A stretch of 64,000 bases of DNA from Blastomyces gilchristii SLH14081. Taxonomy: Eukaryota > Ascomycota > Eurotiomycetes > Onygenales > Ajellomycetaceae. The notes below the pieces were generated by a model, which was not told the DNA's origin, made no database searches, and saw nothing but the letters and a program-made list of their open reading frames with translations. The DNA lies in the NCBI RefSeq assembly GCF_000003855.2, contig NW_003101679.1:814417-878416 (forward strand). Reading direction: 5' to 3'. Shown piece after piece: positions 12,853 through 25,415 of this stretch; within the stretch, counting starts at the first letter, position 1; each line of letters begins with the position of its first letter. The position numbers and the translations under genes are program-made.

Positions 12853-13560
12853 AAGAAGATCAACATCATTAAAAACCCAAGCTAAAAATCAGCCTGGAGC
12901 AAGACAAAGATCCCGGCCAACATGCCAGCCTGCCAGGTGGCAACTCCGTACCTGAACAGAAAAATGGGCTTATTCATGACTGCATGCCACTAAAAACTTA
13001 TCCTAGGCTTCCCTTAATAAAGAGAGATGGTTTCCACAGTTTTAGCTTAACTAAGTCACCTAACTCACTAGCTAGCCAGCTGTTCCCTGAGGTGTCCTTC
13101 CTTGAATCCTTGGGGGACCCGGGGGGCGGCCAGTGCAGTGGCCAGCCGGCGGGCGCGCGACGACACATCAGCAAAACTAGTTAAGTTACCGAGTTTCGAC
13201 GCGGGCTTTAACATAAAAGAAATACTATTTCTTATTATTTATAGTATTATTAAAGAATAACGTTGCATACAGAAACAACCAACTCAACTGTTGCCCGGGT
13301 CTTCTTCACCGCCGCTTCTGGGTTGTTCCAAAAAGGCGGAGAGATGCTTGAGAAGTTAGAATGGAGAAAAAACGACACCGCACAGAGAGGCGGGACGAGT
13401 TGGGTATGGAAGTTGCCAGCGGGGTCGTCGTCGCGACCGGCTTGAGAATTATTATATTGTTATGACTGTTATTACTATTGTCTAGGGTGGGTATAGCTGC
13501 TCGGTTATGTAATTTTTTTTTTATCATCGAACGAATGCGAGTTTTGAAGAGAAGAGATCT

Positions 13561-13602
13561 GAAGAAGAAGAAGAAGAAGAAGAAGAAGAAGAAGAAGAAG
13601 AA
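13561..13602 (+). repeat. GAA microsatellite
   Basis: About 14 perfect GAA copies. Confidence 0.95.
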
Positions 13603-15113
13603 GGAGAGGGTTTTTTCCCCGATGTATCTAGATGGAATGGCGGGGCATTGTGAATTGTTGGATAAATGAAGATTGGATAGTTACGTATGCATGCGAGCGA
13701 TGCGGCCGCGATGAAGGAAGACCCCCTTCAATAATCGTAAGGACTTTCTAACCACTGCTTATTACTATATTTCTTTTTTAACTACATACAAAATCTAGAT
13801 CTTTCTCTTTTGCTTTTTTCCCTCTCAATGGGCTTTTCCTCACAGTTAACAATATACTATAATAAAACGCACACAAAGAAAAAAATCCCAAAATCGCCCA
13901 CCACCCCACCCACCAGGGCCACCACCAGGGCCACCACACCACCACACCGCAACAACAACAACAACAACAACCACCCCCCACCAGCCCACCATTCCAACCC
14001 ACCAGCTTCCTACGCTGCGTACGCAGTATGTTACTACTACTGGACAGCCCATCAAACTATCCTAGCTAGCATGATACTAACCAAACCTCCCACTAGCCCC
14101 GAACTCAACTGCTGCCACCGTGAATTCCAACCAAGGTTTCTTGGAAACCTCCAAATCCCGAACTAAAACTCTCTTAAAAAAAAAAAAGAATCCTTGTGCT
14201 GGGTGGGGTGGTTGGATCGGGGAATCCGTATTCCGTAAAAACCACGGAAGGATTTCAGGAACAGGAACAGGAAGAAGGAAGAGGAGGAGGCCAACAAGTT
14301 CCCCGGAAACGAGTTGGGGGGGGTAGGGGGGTGGGGGGGTGGGGGGGTAGGAGGGGGGAATCCACAACGTTCTGGTCTGGGCCCTGACTTTTTTTTTTTT
14401 TTTTTTTTTTTTATCGTTTCGAGGCGAATCTTGTGTATCTGTGTGATCGGCTGGCAGACTATCTATCTATCCATGACTGGTATACGGAGTACGGAGTACA
14501 TACTCTGTAACTATTATTTAGTCTGAAAGAATTGAATGGAACGGAATCATCAAAGAAGGGCCGCTTGCCTTGATCTGCTGCAGTCGGAGAAATAGAATTG
14601 CTTTTGAGAGGAATTTATTCTTGATATGCGCTGTAGGTACGGTACTCAGGAGACATACGAAACTGGTTACTCAGCTCAAATCAGATGGTCTCAAAGTTAT
14701 TATGCTTTACTTTACTTCTTCATTTTTCTTCTACGTACTTTCTCTTAATTCTCTTGCTTATCCCTAATCATGGGAAGCTTGTGCTTATGTTCCATTTTAA
14801 CATTACTCTCTCAAGATATCAAACAGTGACGCTTGTGACAAACAGACAAAAGCTAAAGAAAAATTTCAAATACTACAGACTCTGTGATAACAAATTGAGA
14901 GAGAACAGAGAAAACAAACTCAAGGCTGAATTTCAGAGCAAGGAGTTATGGGTGGCCAGTCAGAGAGATTCATCCTCATATTCACCAGGGAGAGAGGGGG
15001 GGGGGGATTTGAATAATAAAAAATGAGCAACACCAGGAGAACAACATATCATACCATATTTCAATGATCAGAACACTTGAACACACACACACACAAACCC
15101 CCTGCAGCCCCAT

Positions 15114-15532
15114 TCACGCCAACCCTTCCTCTCTGCTCTTAACAACAACCTCCTTACTCATCTTATACCCCGCATCATTACCATCGATAATATTCTTCTC
15201 CTCCAACCCACTCAGCAGATCAAGCACAGAGTCCCGACAGCTATACCCCCCAGGGTATCCATGACCGGGGGGGATAGCCGCAGTTTTGGCAAACGGCGGC
15301 AATCGCGCTGATCTCTATGGTATCCACGTCCACGTCGCACGGGTGGACCATCGCCGAGAGATTCAGCAGCTTGTAGGCGTCGAGGTTTTTTTTCCATCTC
15401 GAAGAAGCGGTTGGAGAATGAACTTCTCTGCCTCGCTGGGCCCGTCGACGATGAAGAGCAGCCAGTGCGTGGAGACGCCGGTGTCCTTGTCCCCTTGTAG
15501 ATGGCGGCGTTCAGCCCGGCGGTTGCAGGCAT
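15114..15532 (-). pseudogene. frameshifted remnant of a small fungal protein gene
   Basis: Three minus-strand frames together read like one small protein. It would start with MPATAGLNAAIYKG at 15532. The frame then changes near CCCC (15491-15494) into a segment with THWLLFIVDGP. It changes again at T8 (15386-15393) into one with AYKLLNLSAMVHPCDVD. It changes once more at G7 (15267-15273) into a C-terminus with YSCRDSVLDLLSGLEEKNI and a TGA stop at 15114. This layout (an HW motif, then a Cys-Arg/Gln followed by a helix) resembles small fungal proteins of unknown function. Two of the breaks fall on 7-8-base homopolymers and one near a four-base C run, so either real decay or sequencing indels could explain them. 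Confidence 0.5.
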
Positions 15533-15592
15533 GTTTGTTTAAGAGTCGCCAATCAAAGCCTTGTAGGAGGGTAGGCAGGTCCTTAGAGCCCC

Positions 15593-15609
15593 GGGGGGGG
15601 GGGGGGGGG
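15593..15609 (+). repeat. poly-G run (17)
   Basis: Run of 17 G, two A, then another G run, just upstream of the broken small gene. It could form a quadruplex and is a likely place for assembly error. Confidence 0.85.
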
Positions 15610-17172
15610 AAGGGGGGGTGATAAGTAAATACCGTCGAGATGGTGCGGTTGCGAGTGCTGCGCCGCACGTACACGGATATTGTATCAAAGGCGAGGAGGC
15701 TGCGCCAGACAGAATTACATAAATGAGCAGTCAGTCTGACATTCGAGAAAAACCGAGAGCGTCGAGAGAGATACTTCCACATAGATCCAGGAGGTTTTGA
15801 CAAGCCTTTATAGAACCATTTACTAAGGGTTACGAAACAAAGGAGCTAGGGTTTTCATTCGGGCGAACGAACAGTCCCCTCTGGCGATACGCTGGACAGC
15901 CTTGTGAGAAAACCTTCCAACAATCAAGCATTCGTGTCAATTTAGGGTCGTGCATACATATCCAATTGCGTAAATCGTTAAGCGTACCTTCCATGTTCCC
16001 TGCCGAGTTCGCGATGTTTCAGCGCTTCTGTCCTCGGAACTACTCGCATCCAACCAAACCGGCATTATCTTTCTTCTCCAAAGTGGGGGAGGGGTTAAAG
16101 TAAATACCCCTTGTGAGAGTTCTTCGGGGGGGGGAGGGATATCCGGGTCCCTCTGCAAGGACAATATAGTAATGTGCATGTGTGAGAGAAGGCTCATTGA
16201 TTATTCGTTTGCCCGTCCCGTACTCTATACGTCTGAAGAAATTGTTTCCATAGGAAACTCCAAAATCGAGTTGCGGAGACTTTCACGAACCAATGCCAGA
16301 AATGGTCACTTTGGCAAGCTTGTACACAGTCAGTCCACCGCGAGATCTGGGGCTGGCTCCAGGTTCAGTGATTTTGGTATGTCCGCTGTCATATCCATAA
16401 CTCTACTGTTGGTCAGTTACATTAGCTAAAGGTAATGCCAACTCCGAGTCAGGTGTAGGATGGGTTTTTTTTTTCGTTGATTGCATCGATTCCACTTTGG
16501 GAGGAAAGAGTCAGCTGGTCTTGAGTGGCAGCGAGAGCAAAGAAATTTAGCCTGTTGAGGGAGGGAGGATCTTCTATGATTTAGAGGTCTTGTGCGATCC
16601 ACGGAGTAAGTAGAGGAGAAGTGTAGACTCTGCCCAGGTTAGAAAATAGAAAATTTAGAAAGACTGCTTGCTGGACATGGAGTTTTGAAGGACCCGCTTC
16701 CTTCTGTTCTATGCTATGACTGAAAACTGGTCCATTCCGCCACCAACAAAATCATCGCTTGGTTAACTATCACAGTCTCTAAACCCGAGGACATATTCTG
16801 GGCAAGCACTTTGGCACAAGAAGCACGATAGCCCAAGAAGCCCTGTTAGTTATAGTAGCAGACACAAATCAAACAATCTAAAATCATACCAAAAATAATT
16901 CGGTTGGCTCATAGCAAAGCCCATCGCGCCTTGAATTGAAACTGCTTCCGCGAGTTCACCTGTTCGGGGAGGCTTTTAGATGTTGACGGGGATACCATTC
17001 AGGCATTCACAGACTATCCGTGTCTGGGTTTGGGGCCATCTGTAGCCCCAGGTTTGCGGAGTTTTGTTTGGGTATTTTGCCTCCAGCTTGGGAATATTCC
17101 CAGGCGCCCTGAGCAGCTGAAGTCCCCCTTTTAAGCTACAAATACCCAGAGCTTAGACAGAGATAGCGCCGG

Positions 17173-17992
17173 TCACCCAGGATTGGTCTCACAACTCTTT
17201 CAATGTTAGTTTCAGAGTGTCTAATTGAAGAGCAGCTCCATCAGAATCCACAGAAAGCATCATGTGTCATGAGTATGTGGGTGCAGAGCCAGCCAAACTG
17301 GTTGATTAGGTATTATCAATGGAGTGATGGTTGGCTGTTAATCATCAGTTAGTCTGTTCTGTTCAGCAACAGAGAGAGAAAAACTTACAGATTGCACATC
17401 AGTTCATAATCTCCAGATATAGTATTCAGTGCAACAGGGCTCTTTCAGTTCAAGAGAGCCAGTAACTTGTAATCTTATCTTGACAGGCACTTTCATTCTC
17501 AGAGCAACAGTTGCAGTTGAGCAGCAGGAGTGTATGTAATTTTTGATTATGTGGAAAATGTTAATTTCAACAATCATTATCTCTTTCTTCCTCAATGTGG
17601 AGTCTGGTCTGATTAGAAGAGTCAGTACGGCATTTCAGAATGTTCTCAAGAATGGATTTTTCTTTTTACCATGCACTTACCTGAACTTGACAAGGGAATG
17701 TCTAGATCTATGAAGAGTATTATTGCCTACATCAGATGTCTTCCCATTCATCAAAGTGGCGATACAGGGAGAGGGTAATAACAGGCCTATATATGCAGAT
17801 AGCCATGTTTGTATCCCGATAGCAAGCAACATTCTATGGATAAATTTTCCATACTGGGACCTGTGTGAGCAATGTGCTATAAACCCCTAGATGTAGATAG
17901 AGATGCCTTTGACACCTGGGATCTTGGAAATGTTTTTTCTCAAAACAAAGTACTGTAAACTGGTTAGCATGGCCCATAGATCATATAAGAAG
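17173..17992. repeat. CpG-depleted stretch, probable decayed repeat
   Basis: Reading base by base I find only three CpG dinucleotides (at 17628, 17760 and 17818) and none in 17173-17627. Neighbouring intergenic DNA is not so depleted. CpG loss in repeats is known in Onygenales genomes such as Coccidioides and is attributed to RIP-like mutation. No element type can be recognised. Confidence 0.45.
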
Positions 17993-20900
17993 CGCAGGAG
18001 TGATATTCTTACCCCTATGTGAAGTAGCACCGGTAGATTAGATTGACTGCCTGCCAGCGGAGCGGGAGAGCGAAGGGAAGGCGGAGCGGAGTTTCAAGGG
18101 CATCGATCATTCGATCCTGTTTCGGCAAATTTGGGAGTTAATTACGACTCTGCCGTTCAAATTTGGCCCTTCTCATTCCACAGGTGTGTCGCATGTCTCA
18201 ATCGATAGATATTATCCATGTTAAGTCATCTCATGGGCGCAAGACTTTGCCTGCAAATATGCCAGGGAGAAACAAGGGGTGGGAAAGGCCGGGAGGCGGG
18301 GGATATATCCGACCTGATGGCTCTCCCCTTTCTACTCTTAATTCATCACTAAATAATTACATATCCATAAATAAAAGACAAGCAAGCCAAGTATATCCAC
18401 CTATACATGGCAATCCACCTAGGTAGATTCATAGGCGAGGGCACGAAGTTGATAGTGTCAATCCGGGGTTACTGGAAACTGCCCCCTTTAACTCCGGTGG
18501 GGGCTAATAAATTGCTGGCGGTATGGTATAACTACGGGAGTACCTAGAATTTTCTGGAAAGCTCACATCTTCTTTGAACAATTCGGGGTAAGGGATAGAA
18601 TGGGCAGAGACTCGAGAAGAAAGACGCTCGTTAGTGCGACGAAATTTCGATCGAATTAGGTTTAACTAACGAGCCGAATTTTCTCCAAATATACGGGATA
18701 ATTTTATTTTCCTTTCTTTTCCTTCTATTGAATTTCTATACGGAGTAATCCATGTTTTTGTGGCGCTTCTTATTTTATTTTTATTTTATTTAGTTTGTTT
18801 TAGCTGCTTGAGCAGGCTCATTTAACTACCCCAGTTTCTCGTGAGATGCAACTCTCCCGGGGACACAGGCAGGAAAAGATAAATAAAGTCTTACAGGCTC
18901 ACACAACTTTTCAAAATTCCACGGCGTAATTTTGGTCTGTGAAAACTAACTACGTTCTTCTCTGCTCCGTAATTTCTGCTCCAAATGCACTGCGAAGGAA
19001 GTCGGTCTGTCGCATGCCACTCGTAACTATTATTGAATCACGTCACATCGCGGAATCCTAATCTGCAGGTGCAGCAGCAAAGCAACAAATGAGAAATCTT
19101 GAAAAGTGCGGCAGGGGCTTGGTGTTTTCTTCTCTCTCCCCCAATTCTTGGGCGAATAGATTGCGTCGCTTTACACAGAAAAAAGCCCGCCAAGGATACA
19201 TAAATTGAAGATTGGTTGCAATAATAAAATGCTGGAGGCTCCGGACCCTCGGCCAAAGCCACCTGTTTCAAAAGGCCCTAAAGAAGACAATGCGCAGCCT
19301 TGACAGCGGGCAATATTTTATTTCTGCACGTGTGGATATCGATGTTCAAAACATATTCCAAGGCTTTGTTTGGTTAGCTAACTAGCCATAGCAAACTTTT
19401 TCGGGAGAAATCTGATGGAGCACATCTAATTGACATCAGATACAGCTCATTGTACAGTACAATGACGAATGACTATGTCCTCCGTATGCACAGAGGATAT
19501 TGCTCAGGGGGAGAAATATGCCAAAGTGGTAAAACTAAAAAATAAAGCGAAAAAAAATACCCCGTCCTCCACCCGGCCTGGATGCATGCAGACCGCTTCC
19601 TCCCGTTCCATTTCTGTACTTAAAAAGCAGAAAGGAAGATCAAACAGCAAAGTTGGAAACTCCACATGTGTACTATGTACTCTATAAGGAGCAAAGAAAC
19701 CCAAATCTATGGAAGAGTCCAACACACCTCTAGTCTAAAAAAGTTACATATTCTACCTCAGTCCATGCAATTTGGTGGGCCGCGGCCTTATTCTAGCTCC
19801 GGTTGCTCGCAGATCCGCTCTGTATTTCTCCATTATGTACCCCAGAGGTACCCGACGGGATTTGTAGGAGAGGGGAGGATCTGTTGGGTTGAACCATAGC
19901 CAACTCGCTCCGGCCACCGTTATTCAGGAACCGGAACAGCGGTTGTTTACAATGTTTAGGCGACGTGACGTTAGGCTAGAAGTGAGGCTAGTTAGGTATC
20001 CTACTGCTACGCTACCATATCATATAGCGGCGGTCGGCACAGGTTGGTGCAGAGAGACGTTACATTCGGGTCTGCCGAAGCTGCAGCAATGGATAAGATG
20101 AAGGGGGGATACATAACTCGTGGAAGAGGCATATTTTGGCATGCCGTTTTTTTTTTTTTTTTTAAGAGAGAGGAAATATGGGGAATCGAGAACGAGTTTC
20201 ATGTCGAGTGAATACGGGCCTCGGCGCATGCACGGTGGCTGCATACGAGGCGGCGACGGCTGCAGGGCGGCAAGACTCGGGAGATGGTTGGCAAGGATTA
20301 TACGTACTGATTGATATCTTTTCCTGTGAATAGCCGTTGATACTCCGCGTTTACATATGACAGCCGCATATGTACTGTATGTATGAAGTTAACGACATCA
20401 ATGTGCGGAAAGGCAATAATAATAATAACCCGCGGGCTGGAACACAACGTCGGGAGTTTTATTTTTTATTTTTTATTTTTTTTTTTTGCCCTGGATGTAG
20501 CGCAAAACGAACAACCCTCCCGAGAAATTCGTTAATATCAACTTTACAATGTTACAATGCCTCGGAGAAACAAACAGTACCACGCATTTCAAAATGTACT
20601 GCATGTCGCGACTTTCATCCCGAACGACAGACAATCACAGCAAACAAAAATGAAGAAGAAGAAGAGCACTCTTCCCTTCGCGTCTGCTGCTTCTCTCTAG
20701 GCTCTAGCCGCCCCAACCCCCGAGCACATTTTCCAATACCGATCCGGGGATGTAGTAGGACCAAGCAAGCAGGCCAAAGCCCTACAGCTAAACTCCTCCC
20801 CCCTAAATTTCCCCGCGTATCCCAGCAAAACACCCATGGATCCGCCAGATACTTTTTCATGAACTCTTCAACATACCTGCCAAAACGGATGGAAACAGAA

Positions 20901-23900
20901 AACGCCCAGATCGGATGCAGCGTTTGTTGTCATGCTCGTCCCGGGCGGCCATGCATGGGCCATTATTATGAGTATTGATTGATAGGTACTGGGCACTAGG
21001 CAGTTCGCCGGGGTCCTGGGATCAGGGATCGTGTGCGCAGTGCGAAACGGATGCACTGAGCCGATGGGATGGGGATGGTGGGGCCGTGGCCCGTGGGATG
21101 GAATGATAGAACTCTTAAACATATGACGATCTCAAGGAAGTTTCTGCAATGCGATTTCGACGTCGTGTGTATTCTATTCTTCAGGAATAGAGTGGAAAGG
21201 ACAAACGCGGGCGCAGGCACGCGGGTCTGTACTGTACAAGCGTTTGATGTAAAAGCAATCTGGAGAAAGGAGAAGTAGGACCACGGGTATAAGATGTAAT
21301 ATTTAAGCACTCTTGGTCTAAAAAGAATTTACCTAAAAGATTCCCAGGCCAATTCCGAGCTGAGTTTGAAAGGAGCCGTCTTGAAGCACAACATAGACTG
21401 CATCCACGGCCATAATATAACTTACACATAAAATATAATAATATACAGAGTGCGAAAAACTCAGGTCCATCGAAGGTGAACCCACCCCGCTATGAAACTG
21501 TTTATGTTTAATGCATCGGACAAATGCCCTTCTCACGTCCTCAAACAACTAAAAACCTCAACATGGCCTTCGTTTTATATATATCGTTTCTAGCTCCCAA
21601 AAAAAACCCTCAGCCACGAACTGACACAGCTCTCCTTCATAAGATTAAAAACACATATGGACTACATGCATGGAGATTACTTGCACGGCTGGGGAAGTCA
21701 GTTGCGTGGTAAATATAGACCTGTAACCACCTAGTTAGGCTGGTCAGGCTGGTCAACCACATGGCAATTATTATGTCAGGCCTTTGACTTATGCAGTCTG
21801 AATTTGATACTCCCGTCTTTCTTCATCTCCCGGAAAGATATAGACACCATGGCCCATGTGCAAGACTATATATAGTATACTCCGTAGTAAACCCCTTCCC
21901 TCCCGTCCACGCCATTCAGCAAGTGCATGCATGCACCCTCTGTTCCCCCGGGGCTCCCCGCTATTATCATTTCATGCGATAAATTTTCTATCTGAAGCTC
22001 TCTCTTTACACTCTCCTTTCCCGTTATCCGCTATCTGCGAGCGAGTACTGGAGAATGGAGTGGAAGATAAGCAAAAGAGATAGAAAACCCAAAAAAAAAA
22101 AAAAAAAAAAGGCTCATCTCCGTGAGTTACAGAGCTTTTATTAGCATTTTGAATATTTATGCGCTGAAGTTGTGAAAAGTGCAAGGTCTTTCACTCTCCT
22201 GCACACATTCTCTCCCTCCACCCAATCCCTTGCCCTATCCCATCTGGTGTCACAGCTCAGCTGGGGATGAGAGGTCGTGAGTGGCTAGGTGACTGGTGAC
22301 GGCGGGGCGGCACACCAGCTCCAGCAGGTGCTTCCCCCCTAGTTAATAATGTCTATATTAAGCGGCAATATACCCGTGGACCCTCAGGGTCAGTAAACTT
22401 GATTTGTTAACATTGGAAAGGCCTGCACGGCTAAAGAGGGAATAGAGAGAGGTAATGGTTCAAGGAGAGAGTCCCGTTGATTGTAGTAAAATATATAGAC
22501 TAACTTAGTCAAAGTCAGTTGAGTTGCAACACAAACTTTAATTTTTCCCTTGCTTGCTTCCATTTCCCCTCCATTCCATTCCATTTCGTTTCCTTTTTCC
22601 TTTCTGTTCCCTTCAGGTAGTTGGTAAACTTAGCCCCTTCAGAGCCTGGGGAACAAAAGCGCGCACTCTTTTATCTCCGCTCTCTCTCAACTGACGGGCT
22701 GAGATTGGGGGGTTTCCTTTCCCAACGGGGTTGCAGCAAATCAACTGCCGATCATTGGCGAAATGGATGAAATCCTGCTGTAGTTTCTCATTGGATGGAT
22801 GGAACTTTTTCGAGGCTGAAGGGCGAGTAAGAACTTATGCAGAAGGGTTCTTGAAGGGATACTCCGTAGTTATGGGAAGAGATATATATATATATATATC
22901 TCTAGAAATGTGATTGGCTGGACGGTGAGAGAGGGGAGGGGAAACAAGCAGAGGGTGAAGAGGCAAGGTTGATTGAGGTGATGGGAAGTTGAAGTGAGTT
23001 ATTTGATGCCAGCTGATGAGAATAATGATAGACAGATTGATATTGATTGATATTGATTGATTCAAACTACCAAACAGCAACAAATGACTGTGTACGCCGT
23101 ATTATCAAATACCTAGTTATAGATACGCACGTCCACTAAGACGCGTAGGGAGACAAGTGTCGCGGCAGTTCATTATTATTGGCGCCCTTGGGGCGTATGG
23201 TACGATATTACGGTAATTTACTGCTCCATAGGCCTTGTCACTGACAGTCTGAGAGATAGGAACGAAACGGACGAAAAGCATTCAAAGCAAAGGAGTAAAC
23301 ACTGTCAGCTGTTTGAGCATTGAGCACAGCTAATAATAATAATAATATTAGAATATCAAGATGTTAATTGAAGAGGAATAGAGGAATTAAATGAGAAGCC
23401 TTGTCGCCTACAGCAGTACTCCATCGTTACCCGGCTTATTGAAATATTCAATTTGATATTGGTTAATATAACTCCGTATTATTGATTTCAATTATTGCTG
23501 CTGGGGAGTATCACCAGGCTTGAATCTTATATTCTTTTTTTTTTTTATTTTTTTTTTTATTTTTATATATATATATATATTTTTATATTTTTTATATTTT
23601 TTATTGTTTGAATTTTCTTTCTTTGAAAAGAATCCCATCTCTATATTGATCAATGCTATTGCATTGCTCTTGCAACAAGGCACCTCCTGCGTACTGCGCA
23701 CATCTTTGCATGTGGGATGACATGTGACATGGGAATCAAATAGGCTAGGGATAGGGTACAGAATGGTCCAGACGGGCGATGCGGTCCACCTGTTTTGCTG
23801 GAGGCTTCAGAGACTGGGTTAGAACTTAGAAGTTACTTAAGTAGTTAGTTAAGTTAGTAACTAGTTAGTTAGGTAGCAGCTTTCATAAGGGGGTTTTGCC

Positions 23901-24249
23901 CATAACTAACTACCTATGTACTCCGTACTCCGTAAGCATGCCAGCTGAGTTGAGCAGAGTAAAAGAAGAATAACTTAATTAATAATAATAATCATGTGTG
24001 CCTCCCAAGAACCAAGGTTCAGCAGCATCAAAGCTGTATTGTCATCCTCCAAGATTAACTAACAACTGGCAACTACGCTGCGTAATAATAATAACAAGCT
24101 GGCTTTGTCGTGTACTACTAACTTACTGATGCTGACACCCAATCCACACATAGTTAGTTATTTTCAAGACCTTCATTTTCATCAGCATGTTCAAGGCCAG
24201 TTTCATCATGGTCATAGAACAATTAATTTATCTTTTGTATGAAGTGAGG

Positions 24250-25415
24250 CAGATCTCCTTCTCCTGTGTTCCCCTCCCCTCTTCCACTCCCCCCCCCTCC
24301 CCCCCAAGCCACCCCCATAACATAGCCCATCCCATCATCACCCTTAACTAACCCCCAGAATCCTCCCCTCCCTTCTGTCCTGCCCTTGTCTCCCTGCGCT
24401 TGCTAACCAAAATTCCGCGCTGACCACACGACGCTGCGTAGGAAACCTCTGACCTCTGGCGCTGACCTCTGACACTGGCCCGGCCAGCCATCTCTGCCTT
24501 CTCTTCTTCCTCGCTTCATCTCTCCTCTCTCTCTCTGATCCTCAACGTCCCATTGCATTGCACTGTTGTTCACCATCCTTCGACCAACATCTTCCTCGAT
24601 TCTGTCGTCTTCTTGATCATCTCGCTCTCTTCTATCTCTCCACTCCTTTCCTCTCTGCTCCCGTTAACCAGACTCTCTCTCCCTCTCCCTCTCCCTCTCC
24701 CTCTCTCTCTCTCGCCTTGGCCCCTCTCTAGAAAGTTCAGACCCAATCCCGACCTCCCCACGCTTGCTCCTCTGTCAACCCCACCTCACTCCTTTTCGCA
24801 GCCCATCCGTCGTACAGTCCCGTCAAATAAAACACCATTGACTTCATTATTGCTATTTCTCCCAGCCCAAACTCTAACCTCGTCTTCGAATCCCCTTCTC
24901 ATTCTCTAGCGTTTTGAGTCCTCTTTTCGCTACTCCCTCTTTCTTGCTTTCTCTCTTTTCTACCCAGTTCACTCCCCGGTAGGACCATTAGATCTTCATA
25001 TTCTCTACTTGGTGCCTCCTTTTGTTGTGTAGTGTGTCTGTGACCTACTATCAATCTTTTCATTCCGTCCGTCCACGAAGTCCTGTCCGACCCCCCCCGT
25101 TTTCGCCCTCGAACTGCTACGCTCCCTTTTCCCACACCACACAGAATCGAAGTTGACAGCGAAAACGAATTCGTAGGAACAAGAGAAGGAAAGGAAAAGA
25201 GAGGATCTGAAGGGAAGAGCCAGCAAGCCTGAAACACTCCCCGTTTTTACACCTTTATCAGCCGATAAGAAACCAGTCAACCCCCAAAACAACTAAAACA
25301 GCCGTTCACGACGATGCGATAGAATACTCTCTGCGCTTCTCTCCAACCTTCAACCTTCCCCCGGATACTCCCCCTTTCTTTTCTCCACTTCCCAAGGGAA
25401 GATATCAATCAAACC
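24250..25415 (+). promoter_or_regulatory. pyrimidine-rich leader/promoter of the Ras-GEF gene
   Basis: The plus strand is strongly C/T-rich. It includes long C runs (about 24286-24306) and a CTCTCC repeat (about 24675-24715), and it stays pyrimidine-rich almost to the ATG at 25416. Such CT-rich tracts are typical of transcribed leaders of large filamentous-fungal regulatory genes. Short open frames inside are unlikely to be proteins. Confidence 0.45.

Larger units (their letters stand above)
8336..15113. other. gene-poor intergenic region, part 1
   Basis: I see no supportable gene in this stretch. It holds AAAT repeats (9403-9426), T25 (9883-9907) and ACT/CACT repeats (about 10590-10645). 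There is a tetranucleotide cluster (11343-11633), a GAAAGAAAAAG minisatellite (about 12784-12852), GAA repeats (13561-13602) and T24 (14389-14412). TACGGAGTA motif copies recur at 8451, 9138, 10015, 10547, 11424, 12168, 12648, 12941 and 14483. Open frames here are created by the repeats. Confidence 0.6.
15533..24249. other. gene-poor intergenic region, part 2
   Basis: I see no supportable gene in this stretch. It includes the CpG-poor relic at 17173-17992, a T18 run at 20146-20163 and an A20 run at 22091-22110. There is also a GATATA-type palindrome at about 22878-22898 and TA repeats at about 23562-23580. Copies of the TACGGAGTA motif lie at 18738, 21878, 22859, 23470 and 23918. The longest open frame (20370-20978, plus) has a Phe/Asn-run composition produced by low-complexity DNA. 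Confidence 0.55.

Noticed and set aside
20370..20978. 202-codon plus-strand open frame
   Set aside because: Contains Asn and Phe runs from microsatellites and T runs; no recognisable domain.
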